Source: Polytrichum commune (Eukaryota > Streptophyta > Polytrichopsida > Polytrichales > Polytrichaceae). Taken from it: a stretch of 64,000 nucleotides of DNA. Position numbers and translations under genes: made by a program. This document shows positions 23,100 through 32,970 of the stretch, one piece after another. Below the pieces are notes generated by a model. It worked only from the letters and a program-made list of their open reading frames with translations. It was not told the DNA's origin and did not search any database. The stretch is taken from assembly GCA_950295325.1 (NCBI GenBank), contig OX485805.1, positions 26,029,501 to 26,093,500 on the forward strand, read 5' to 3'. Within the stretch, counting starts at the first letter, position 1, and each line of letters opens with the position of its first letter.

Positions 23100-24610
23100 T
23101 CCGGCGTCTAGGATCTGGGCCGTCCATTATTGACGGCACAATCCTGACCATCGGCACTTGGGCGAAGGGACGTGGCCGTTCCCAATCTTGGGTCCAGAAT
23201 GACCTCCCCCGCTCAACACTTTCATTGTGTTTTCTCCTCTTCGATCCTAGTGTTTTCTCCTCTTGGTTCTTCCGTTGCAACATTGTGCACCCTCTCCCTC
23301 TCCGCACCCGGCTCCAAGTGTATTATGCATTTGCCTTCGTCTATGCTCCTTGCTTCATTGAAATTGCTGATCTAGTATGCACCTTGCACCTTGCTTCACT
23401 GCCATCCAGTTGATCTCTTCTAGTATGCACCTTGTTTCATTGAAATCTGGTTGATATCTTGTAGTATGCACCTGGTTCACTCCAATGTGGTTGAGCTCTG
23501 CCTCTAGTATGCACATTGCTCAACAATCTGCATCTTCCTTTTTCAATTCACAATCTGCATCATATCTCCCTTTTCGCACATTCCTCCACCCTCCTGAAGT
23601 GCCATCCACACCTGGGATCCACTCAGTATATCACAAAGAGCATCCTGGTTATGTTTATTTCATTGAATGCATTTTGCTTGACGTTTTTCTATACATTAGG
23701 CACCCTGAATTCTTATTAAGAAATCTTCTTTTGTTTGTTCCATCTCCATGGATTCGGGATGTTCACCCTGATACTCTTGATTTCTAAAGAGTATGCACCT
23801 GGAGCCTCCAAGTGTATTAAGTCAATTTTCATGTTCCACATTGTTTGTTTGCTATGCTTCATTGAAATCTTCACCCCCAACATCCTAAATTTGTTCAGTG
23901 CAATCGGCATCTTGAATTTTCCTTCGATATGCTCACTTTTTGAGGTATTTACAATTGGAACCTAATCACATTCCGGTTTTTCTTTTTCAATCCAGGCCCC
24001 TAAATCCTTGCAGCATAAGCATTCAGATTAGCCATATTCCTGTACACAATATTAAATAACCTCCATCTTGATCCATGTAGCAAGACATGGTATTGGTTTC
24101 TACAGTAATCAGAACTTATGTAAAATCCCCACTCCTGCTCTTATTGTTGATTCCAAGTGAAGGTCGTGCAAGCAGAGACTGAGTAGCAAATATACATCCA
24201 TATTCTTCACACAAATCAGGTACACTTCCCGGCTTGCATTGAATGTCAAAGACATAGAAATAAGAAGTTTACATGCAATTCCTTCAGTCGAAGTATATTT
24301 CAAGATATAGTGGTGGGAAATATCCCCGTTCACACCTGACTGTACGGACACTCTTCAGGGTTGGAGGCGCTGGGCCACTTTCACTCGATCGAGTGAAAGT
24401 GGCCCAGCGCTGGCGTGCTGGCTGCCTGAGAGCCATGGCTGGCCACTGGCCACTTTCACTCGATCGAGTGAAAGTGGACCAGCGCTCGCGTGCTGACTGC
24501 CTGCTTGTGCCATGGACAACCATGGCTCACTTTCACTCGATCGAGTGAAAACATTAATGTTGAGTTGAGTGATGCATTAATGTGGTTTGAAGATTGACTT
24601 ATTTCACATA
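23100..24610 (+). promoter_or_regulatory. Upstream/leader region of the ParB-like gene, with diverged repeats
   Basis: This region precedes the acceptor at 24618-24619. At 23360-23530 and again near 23790, units beginning AGTATGCACCTTG and continuing with TTCATTGAAATC... recur at about 60-70-bp spacing. No upstream coding exon is convincing, so it probably holds promoter, 5' UTR and a 5' intron. The last 240 bp contain three P palindromes. Confidence 0.4.
24367..24550. repeat. Three P palindromes in tandem units
   Basis: P copies at 24376-24401, 24451-24476 and 24531-24550 (20 bp). The first is extended to a perfect 44-bp palindrome (24367-24410) by the arms GGCGCTGGGC. The first two copies begin a tandem unit of about 75-80 bp: after each comes GG-C/A-CCAGCGCT-x-GCGTGCTG-x-CTGCCTG and, further on, GCCATGG. 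The cluster lies just upstream of the ParB-like gene's first coding exon, before its splice acceptor. Confidence 0.9.
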
Positions 24611-24619
24611 CCATTGCAG

Positions 24620-27600
24620 GAGGCATGGACAAAGTTGTTTTCTGGACAGATATAGTTGGAGTCAAACAAACAGGACCAACTGGTCCTCAATGGGTAATTA
24701 GAGACTCTCATTTGCAGAAGTGGTCGCTGGCCATTAACAAGAGAAACAAATCTTCAGGGTACGAGCTTATATTTACGTACAAGGTAAACAATAGTTGGAT
24801 TCCGAACCCTGGAAATCCAATTACCATCGCTCATGTGGGAGCGAGGGACAGGCTAGAGGTTTCGGTTATGGAGGGGGTGGAAGAGAGAATTTTATCAATT
24901 GATTGCAAGAAGCATACATTTCTCTTGGTGCCATTTTATGAGTCCATGGCCTCATTCCCTTCGAAGGAGAAGGAAGAGATAGAGAAGGTGATATCATCTG
25001 GAATATCCAAAAGAGCCATAAACTTTGTGTTGGAGACACTGGAAGACATCAACAGTAGAGAGGCAGCTACACGGGAAGAATCAAGGCAGCAAAAGAAGAA
25101 GCAAGCCGAGGTTATACTGAAATCCAAGGCCGATAAAGGTGGCAGCTCTATTGGACAACAGCCGAAGGCAAAGAAGGGGAAAAAACCTGAAGAGCTAACC
25201 GTATCACTGGAGACGGAGAGAAGGAAGCCTCACGAGGTGGTGCCCCACATTTCTACAGATTCTCAGAATACGGAGAGGGATGCTGGGGATGCCGGGAGTG
25301 GAAGGAAAAAGAAAGCAAAGAGGGCTTTGCCACCCGAGAAGAAATCAAAGCAAAAGAAAATGAAGCCCGACGTTGTTATGCATGAGGAAACCCCACTGGT
25401 CTTGACTCAAGCGGAGAAGGGTCGAGTTATATCGCAAGGTCAACAACCCAGCCTTGAGGAAGCTGCTCTGGATAGGAAGAAGTTTTTGCAACTTTTTGGG
25501 CACATTTATCCATTCGGCGCAGAATCGATATTCCGTGTACCCATCAAACAAATGAAGGGCGCAAAAGCTTATCAGATTACGCGGCCTTTGGATCCAAGTG
25601 GGGTGAACCTCATGAAGAACTACCTTATCCAAACCCTGCCTACTTGGCCTCAGCACAATCTGTGTTTGATGCCGAAGTTCAAGAAAGGTGAGACATGGCA
25701 AGAAGGCATGACATGGGATGACATCAAGAACATGCAATTCGCCATAATCAATGGGCAACATACTGTAGCCGCATCTACGGAAATAATTGCTCATCGAGAT
25801 ACCGATCCGAAGCTCAAGGAGAAGTTAAAGGTGTGGCCCTGCACAATTGTGTGGACAGAGGATCCGAGCATGACCGTCAGGCTTTCATATACATTGAACA
25901 ATTCAAACTCGTTCAACAAGTTCACACCGATATGGACTACACAAATTCTGTATTGTCGCAGGGTTTGGGTGAAGTTGAACAAGCCTGAAAAGCAACGTGC
26001 GAACGCCTCTGAGGCTACACAGGACCCTGAGAAAGCATTGGCTTGGAAGGTATGTTACTCTGCTCCCTTAATTCATCAGACCTCTCTCAAGTGTTGACAT
26101 GGCCTCACACCACTTTCACTCGATCGAGTGAAAGTGGTGAGGCGTACCTAAAGTGTTGACATAGCCTCACACCACTTTCACTCGATCGAGTGAAAGTGGT
26201 GAGGCGCACCTAAAGTGTTGATCATGCAGGCATTGTAAACCATTGTATCCTAAACCAATGTATCCTATATCCATGATGTGTAGAACTTTACTACCAGCAT
26301 GGAGGCACCATTCACCGCAATCGCAAGAGGGATCACGCATAACGATCTTAAAGCGGAACTCACGTTAATTATGGCCCCTGAGGAAACATCAAGATTGTGG
26401 AAGAAAGTGTTCGTGTCGCACGAGAAGGGCTTATTTATCAACCCGGACAAGCCAGGACGCACATACCTGGAGGATCATGTGGAGGCTCAACAAAAATTGC
26501 GAGCTCGCCACGAGAAGTCCAAGGCAGGAACACCCTTCGTGGAGAAACCTTTCGTGACTAAACTCCTTACAAGGGAGACATTCAAGAGTATGTCAGGACT
26601 CACAAAGCCAGACTTTCACCTGGCAGCGAGACGACTTTTAGAAGGAAGGGGAGAGGACGGCGTTCCTAGTGTCACTCTCAGGCCTTGCAAGAACAGCAAT
26701 GTCGTGACACTGAAGTCATGGTGCAATTTCCGCAAGTGGAAGAATATCTTGCTGCAGGAGTTGGATAAGCGGGATCCCAATAAAGTTGGCTTGTGGAAGA
26801 AGGATGATGAGGGGAATGGGTTCCTGGATCGCGACGTATGGACAAAATTCAAACGGGAGCATGGAGTTACAAAGCCGAAATGGATAAAGCTCTACCAGGT
26901 TGCGACTTCAGAGTGGTTGAACAGGAAGAGGGCGACTAACAACAAGTCCTTACCGGTACAGCCGGCTTTAGACCGATTGCTTCGCGACTGGCTGCAAACA
27001 GATTTCAACGAATGCACAGGGCAAGTGATCACGCGGTGGGTGTCACATAATGCCATTAAGAAACGATTGGTGATTCCCAAGCAAGATTCCAGTGATGTTG
27101 AGTGGATTGAGGGAAACACCATTGCCGCGGGGTTTCTGGACTTCAGGTTCATCCCTGGATGTGTAGATGAACCAATCCCTCCTGAAGTTGTGGAGTCCTT
27201 GGTTAAATATTTGTGCTCTCCGGAATGGACATCAGGGGTGAAATCTGTTCCAGCTTGGATGATTGTCTCCGACTTGCGTAGCCATGATGCCTCGCTCGTA
27301 TTCATGTCGTCGTTTATGCGCAGACATCCCAACACGTTTGTGATCGTCCCGTCGTTCTATTTCCCTTGTCCTGCAGAGGAAATAGCCGACCCCAAAGAAA
27401 TAGTTGGAAAGAGGCAAACCCCTGCGCTCTACATCGACCACCTCATTGTCCCAGATAAATTTCCCAGGTGGAAGGTAATTGCATGTCCAATGCTAGCCCC
27501 GGATTCACGCCGATACAAAGTAAAACCCAAGGATTGGTCTGAGTTGACATATGAAGTGAATCGAGGGGAGCTCAGAATGGAGGTCTATATTAAGTTCTTG

Positions 27601-30600
27601 GAATACATGGGTTCCGCCGGAGGCATGGTTCTCAATCTATTTGGGGGCTTGAAACCAGTTGCTGCAGCGTTGGTGAGTTCCACCTATCTGAACTATCTCA
27701 ATTCGTTCCCTTTCACCTTTTCCCTCTTCCATTTTTCTAACCTCATTGATTTTCCAGATGCACGATTACAACGTTTTTTCCTACATGGATTCGGCATTCT
27801 TGCATATTCTGGACGCGTTGATTCAACGTGTTCGCGTACTTAAGCTGAAGGATTTCGCTGAACAAGCCGAAGATGAAGATGAGTACCAAGCCCACGATGG
27901 CCACATTCACCCTGACCTCAACCCAGATCCACCCTTGCTTTTGGTAAGTATTGCTAATGAATTACTTTCTTGTGTTTATGAAAATCATCGTTTTCTCACT
28001 TCCCCTTTATATGAGATGATAGTTGACATTGTATGGTTGCTACACAGGAGGATGTCGAAGATCGCGAACCGATCGAGGCCATGGACATTGACCGAAACCC
28101 CTCCGATGTGGAAGATCTTCCTGACGATGAAGATGACGAGTCTGTGGAGCCTCCAAGTGAACGGGATACCGACGTCAAGAGCCATGGCGAATCCCCCCAC
28201 ACGTCCCATCACTCGGACGATGATGCCCCTGGCGGTTTGACTCCGTTGGAAGAGCATATGTCGACTGCCTGCGATCTCGGTGCTTCGCCGCTACGAGCGA
28301 AGCAACTTGACTTCGATGACGAAGACCGCGATGACCAAGACCCAGCTGACGATGAAGACCAGGAGGATGAGGACCAGGAGGATGAAGAACACCAAGATGA
28401 GGACCAGGATGTCGAAGAAGAGGATCAGGATGCCCTTGAGGAGGATCAGGATATCCAAGAGGCCCAGGATGTCGAAGAGGAGGTCGAAGATGTCGATGTG
28501 GTTTTGGAGTCCCCTCGTTCTATTCCCGACACCTACCAACCTCCACAGCCTGCTGCACGTAGTCCACAGAGACCCAATACCGCCGAAGTTGGTGCTAGTG
28601 GGTCCATGGACATTCCACAGAGTCCCCTCAGACCCAGTACTGCCGATGTTGGTCCTAGTGGTGCCATGGACATTCCACATAGGAAGTCCTCTCGCTCACG
28701 AAGTCGGTCCTCAACTAAGGATAGGCATAAACGCCGCCATGGTAAGCCCGTGGAGCCCCCACTTACGACGGTTGTTTTGGAACCTCTCATGATGGGCATT
28801 TTGAATAAAAATTTACCAGGCTTACTAACGAGCCTGTTCAAGGATGCCATGGCCCAGGCCATGCCACCCTCTCAAGCCGTGCCCACGCCAATTCCTACTC
28901 CGGCCCCTATACCAGCAAATGCGGAGGTTGTTTTTGTCCCCATTGGTACTGACCCTTCCCAAGATGTCCTTCCTCAAGTAAAGCCAGCTCATGTGGATCA
29001 ACCGGAGGTTGCTGAGAAATCGGCCGAGAAGAACGAAGTGGAAAGTTCACCTGCAGATGCCGGATGCCTGGAGGGGCCTTCACATGATTCCCAGCTTGTT
29101 GAAGATGAGGTAAATATCCTTGACCTATTCTCGCTTTTCCAATTGTTTTTAAACATGCTAGTCACTGAATCTCCGCCGGGATGTTTGATCCAGGTTGGAG
29201 GCCGCGCATCATAATCAAACCACTTGGAGAATAGGAAGCCGTTTGTAGATCGCAATCCAAGGCTGACTAGAGCATTGGACTTAAAAACCTTTAGGACATT
29301 TTAGTTGTAGCCAAACTCACCATGTACTGGGTACTTGGAAGATGTACATTTTACATTCAATGAAATGTGTTTCGTCTATACATTGTCTGCAATGGCTGTC
29401 ATTAACAATGCATGTTCAATTCACAGGCTGGTTTGCAAATCGTTGATTTCACACGGCCAGAATCACCATGTGCAGCAGTCCCGCAAACGGGTGCAGCCGA
29501 AGAGGACACCTCACTTATAGTTGGCCCCATGCAAGCCCCCATTGCCACTACATGTCGAAGTCCAACGCTTGTCGTCACCCCTTTGGACAAAGGGGATCGT
29601 TCACCCCTCTTGCCCATAGGTAGTGACGATGATGTGGTCAAGTCGCCTTCACCCACAGCGGTCCACATTGCTGCCATCAAACCTCTTGCTCTGAAGCAGG
29701 TTGTCATCGAACATTCAGAGCCCGGGCCATCATCTGCAGGCCTGCAACAACCAATATCACCACCTTGTTACTGTACTGCTACCGTGGAGCCAACGGAGCC
29801 TTCCTCTTCTGCAGGCCCTTGCCAACCCGAGGCTCCACATTGTGAGGAGCCTGCTGTCGTTGATGCAACGGAGCCCGCTGTCGTCGATCCAACGGAGCCT
29901 TCATCTTCTGCCGGCCCACATCATGTCAAGAAAGTCGTGGAATGTTGGCCACGCGACGACAGGTTCCCCGACTTTCCCCCTGACAATACAAAAATAGCCG
30001 AACGTCCATTTGAGGCTTGGCGGGCTATGCACGCCAGCCGTTCCGAGGTCACTTGCCCAGAGCTGCGTGTGCGGCCAGCTCTCCCAGTTTGTGTAAGCAT
30101 CGTTTCCCCTTCTCATGGCACTTAGTTTGTGTAAGCTTCGTTTCCCCTTCTCAATAAAATTTCACTTGGTCCACTGGATTTTCTTTTCAATATACCCGGT
30201 TTATTTGTGTCCCAAACATTCATCTCCGCGTAGTTTTGGGTTCAGGGTGGACAAAGTGCGCAAACGACTGTGGATGCGCCCTTCAACCCACACGTTGTTT
30301 ATGATAAACTTTTTGTTTACGCTGACAACTACCCAGCGTACGATAGGAACATCTCTCAAGTTTTCACGAGGGAGATGGGAATAGCGTGTGCTAAAAGACT
30401 TATTTCTAGGGACCCTCAAGACCCTTCAGTAGGACCATCGGATCGCTGGGAATTCAATCCCATAACTTTCGAGGTATTGGTTTCCCAGTTCATAATAACT
30501 TTTAATATTTAGTTCATTATAAACCCCCATATCAATATATGCACCTATTGCATATATGAATGTAAGTTAATGAATATATGAATGTAAGTTATTGAATATA

Positions 30601-31444
30601 TGAAGTTCCACAATTTTCATTAGTTGCAACATTATATGTAATTCGAGTAAAGCAGGAGAAGTTGACAGTGGATTCCTGTCGCCAGGCGCTAGCTGCTGTA
30701 CCCGACCGAAGGTTCATTCTGGTGTTCGATTTGAATGGCATATTTTGTCATTGTATTCCTCGCGGCCGTTCCGCTTTACCCACATGGATGGTGCAAGATC
30801 GTGCGCCAGACAAGGGTCCGGCAATTGTCGGTCCCAAAGCTGTCCTACCTAGACTGGGTTACAAGCAGTTTTGGGAGAGAATGACCCAAATGTTCTATGT
30901 TTGCATATGGTCATCTATGAAAAAGTCCACTGTGGACCTCGTGGTGGAGTTTTTATTCAATGGGATGTCAAGACCTGCAATAGTTCTTGGCCAAGAGGAT
31001 TGCATCACATTCAAAGACATCTGGGACAATGAGATCAGGAACCCCCTAAAGCCAGAATCAATATTGTTCTTCAAGAGTTTAAACAAAACATTTTGGTGGC
31101 CGCCTGTATCTCTTGATTCCGGACGTGTTACTGCCACTATTGAGAACACTGTTCTTGTGGATGACAGCCCCTACAAAGGTGCTTGTAATCCTCCCGGGAA
31201 TGTATTGTTTCCCGATTCCTTCACCACCAACAAACAGGCAACTGCGGATATGAGAGCAGTTCTTCTCCCCTACTTCCAACGTATGTTCAATTCGACAATG
31301 AGCGACGTACGCGATTTTGTGATCACACATAGATTTGGGCAACAGCCGGTCCCGCATAACGATCCAGTCAGGGAGTCACTTATGATGGCCAACAAGCACT
31401 CCAATCGACCCGACTTGCACCCTATAACTGCTGTCCCAAGATAG
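24620..31444 (+). CDS. ParB-like / methyltransferase-like / FCP1-like HAD multidomain protein (spliced)
   Basis: Exons 24620-26049 (ATG 24625), 26305-27672, 27758-27943, 28048-29109, 29427-30092, 30246-30473 and 30656-31444: about 1907 residues, GT-AG introns, all phase 0. The exon 2 start is the least certain; 26299 ATG could start a separate gene. Residues 160-265 are Lys-rich (nuclear signals). Residues 290-440 look like a ParB/sulfiredoxin fold: VPIKQMK, L.KNYLIQ, then INGQHTVAAS (375-384) and WPCTIVW. Residues 820-930 resemble a degenerate beta-class DNA N4/N6 methyltransferase: IVPSFYFPC in place of the catalytic DPPY-type motif, then VLNLFGGLKPVAAAL like the SAM-binding FxGxG motif. 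Residues 994-1130 are strongly acidic, with SR/KR runs near 1210. Residues 1665-1840 form an FCP1-like HAD domain: FDLNGIFCH (D1670, second Asp replaced by Asn) and VDDSPYK (1814). Function is unknown; a chromatin or DNA-binding role is inference. Confidence 0.65.
26108..26198. repeat. Two P palindromes in a 62-bp tandem repeat inside intron 1
   Basis: P at 26111-26136 (perfect to 32 bp, 26108-26139) and at 26173-26198. The whole unit, AAGTGTTGACAT-x-GCCTCACAC plus P plus GTGAGGCG-x-ACCTA, is duplicated. Both lie between the donor at 26050 and the proposed acceptor before 26305. Confidence 0.92.
30086..30150. repeat. Short direct duplication at a splice donor
   Basis: AGTTTGTGTAAGC-x-TCGTTTCCCC followed by TTCTCA occurs twice, 36 bp apart. 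The first copy contains the proposed donor (TGT|GTAAGC at 30093) and the second a possible duplicate donor. Confidence 0.7.
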
Positions 31445-31527
31445 TTAGCATGTAGGGTTTAGGTTAGGGCATGTAAGGTTCATGAATTGTATGGCATGTA
31501 ACATTGTGTATTATATGCTTTGTTCAG

Positions 31528-32327
31528 TTTCCTCCTGCTGGATACACACCATCCACTTCCAAGCGATCGGCATTCGTGTGTCTCACCCCGCGGCATGAAC
31601 ACAACGTAGTACTGGCGTGCCATCCCTTCTCACTCGCCCACGTGGGCGTAGAAGCTATCCGGGTCGCTAACTCTCAAAGTGTGTCACCCCTCGCTGAAGC
31701 AACCCCTGAAGGACAGAGTCTGGTAAATATAGCTCATTTTGTTCACCTGGGAATGTTCTTACCCAAATAAATATTTTGCAAATCTCCTTTTCAATCTCTA
31801 TCTAATCTCCAACATTTGGCGTGGAATGTATGTGCATGTATATGAATGTTGGTGGTATTTGTGGGGCAATAAGTTGGAGAATGTTTTTTGCCTATGTCGG
31901 CCTGCAGGATGTTGACCTAAATATGCTCCCCCCAATGGATGACGGACCACAACCCGCCCATACATTATCCATTATGCGCCCCACCCCTACCCGCGAGTAC
32001 CAAATTGCGCTAATCGAATCGCAAGGCCCTGACTCAAGAGGTGTTCGTCTTCTACGTGCTGGATTGGCATCACTTGGGAAGACTTATGCCCCTCAACCCG
32101 CCATGACGAAGCTCCCTTCCACCATTAACCATGTGGAGGGCGTTGACACCAGTATGTGCACCCTCGCAGATGCTTCAACACCTCCATGCGGAACTTTGGC
32201 CATCGTGCACCCCGCTGCTACACGGGACTACCAAATTTCACTCATCGAATCTCAAGGCCCTAATTCAAGGGCAGTTCGACTTTTGCGGGCTGGATTGGGT
32301 GACCGTGGAAATAATCGTATCGCTTGA
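31528..32327 (+). CDS. Downstream exons with internal repeat (possible C-terminus of the ParB-like gene)
   Basis: Two segments with good exon borders: 31528-31722 (65 codons, after TTGTTCAG, ending at GTAAAT) and 31908-32327 (139 codons plus stop, after CCTGCAG). Both are in phase 0, like every intron of the preceding gene. The second contains a duplicated module of about 36 residues: P-T-x-T-R-E-Y-Q-I-A-L-I-E-S-Q-G-P-D-S-R...RLLRAGL and P-A-A-T-R-D-Y-Q-I-S-L-I-E-S-Q-G-P-N-S-R...RLLRAGL. The preceding HAD exon ends in TAG at 31442 without an obvious good donor. Either these exons belong to an alternative transcript, or the TAG is a disabling mutation, or this is a separate gene whose start I cannot see. 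Confidence 0.45.
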
Positions 32328-32487
32328 CGAGGCAGGACTACAATTGAGCGACCTGTAGAAGCCACAACATGTATTAAATACTATAGTTGATAATGCGTCC
32401 CCTTTAGCCACATATCGGTGGGGACATATATATAGCCAAACATGTATGTAGACGCCTAAGAATGAGGCATTCGACATATGCTTCAGG

Positions 32488-32493
32488 AATAAA
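32488..32493 (+). terminator. Possible polyadenylation signal AATAAA
   Basis: AATAAA about 160 bp after the stop at 32327, in the orientation of the cargo gene. The assignment rests on position alone. Confidence 0.35.
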
Positions 32494-32725
32494 GATCTCA
32501 ATTCAAACAGTAATTGTTCTACAAACTTGGTGTATGGGTTACCAATTCTTTTCTTTCGAGTACAAGGCTGTAGCCTCCACTCACCCACTCATTTGAACCG
32601 GTCAAAGTAGTGTTGCAATCAACTGGGAGTCCATTAGGGGTCACTGCTACACAACATAGGATTTGTTCCCAATGCGTTCCCAATGCGATCTCAATGGACA
32701 CTCCAGAAGTCCCATATTGACGCCA

Positions 32726-32832
32726 AAGTCCCGAAATGTTTAATATAGTGTTACTAGCCCTTCAACCGAAGGGCTCAAATTTTAGAGCCCTTCAAAATGA
32801 AACTCATATGAGGGCTTCAATCTTGAACACTG
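32726..32832 (-). repeat. Right end of the giant hAT element, an inverted, deleted version of the left end
   Basis: Read inward from the right, the sequence is the 18-bp inverted repeat, then GAAGGGC motifs, then AACACTATATTAAACATTTC followed by GGGACTTTG. The left end has the same two blocks, but with the transposase frame between them (5338-5355 and 6589-6617). AGCCCTTCAACCGAAGGGCT (about 32757-32776) is a near-palindrome made of two subterminal motifs. Confidence 0.75.
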
Positions 32833-32840
32833 CTCATCAT
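32833..32840. other. 8-bp target-site duplication, right copy (CTCATCAT)
   Basis: Direct repeat of 5330-5337. The following GAATCAAAGCC...CTAGGCATACCCTTG (32841-32875) continues the duplicated block seen intact at 60646-60679. Confidence 0.85.
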
Positions 32841-32970
32841 GAATCAAAGCCCACCAAAGTCTAGGCATACCCTTGCCAAAGTTAGGAAGAAACCAATAAG
32901 ACAATGACACTTATTATCTAGCACGGGATAAAATAGGATATCTGAGTATATGATATTAAAGTAATATACA

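Larger units (their letters stand above)
5338..32832. mobile_element. Giant (about 27.5 kb) hAT-type transposon with cargo genes
   Basis: The element begins CAGTGTTCAAGATTGAAG (5338-5355) and ends with its exact reverse complement (32815-32832). It is bounded by the direct 8-bp repeat CTCATCAT. The flanks join seamlessly when aligned to 60592-60680, which is an empty site. Subterminal CCCTTCAA motifs occur near both ends and GGGAACG-type motifs occur inside both ends. A hAT C-terminal transposase fragment lies 260 bp inside the left end. Interior: a DUF7869-like gene (minus), a ParB/methyltransferase-like/HAD gene (plus), nine copies of one palindrome, satellites and older transposon fragments. 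The intact transposase N-terminus and catalytic core are absent, so mobilisation would need help in trans. Confidence 0.8.

Noticed and set aside
10842-26198. Regularly repeated palindromes as a CRISPR-like array
   Set aside because: Spacing is irregular, units occur in separate clusters with duplicated flanks, and the DNA is plant nuclear; no spacers or cas genes.
28291-28862. Long minus-strand frames opposite the acidic exon
   Set aside because: Mirror frames caused by the biased codon content of the GA-rich coding strand.
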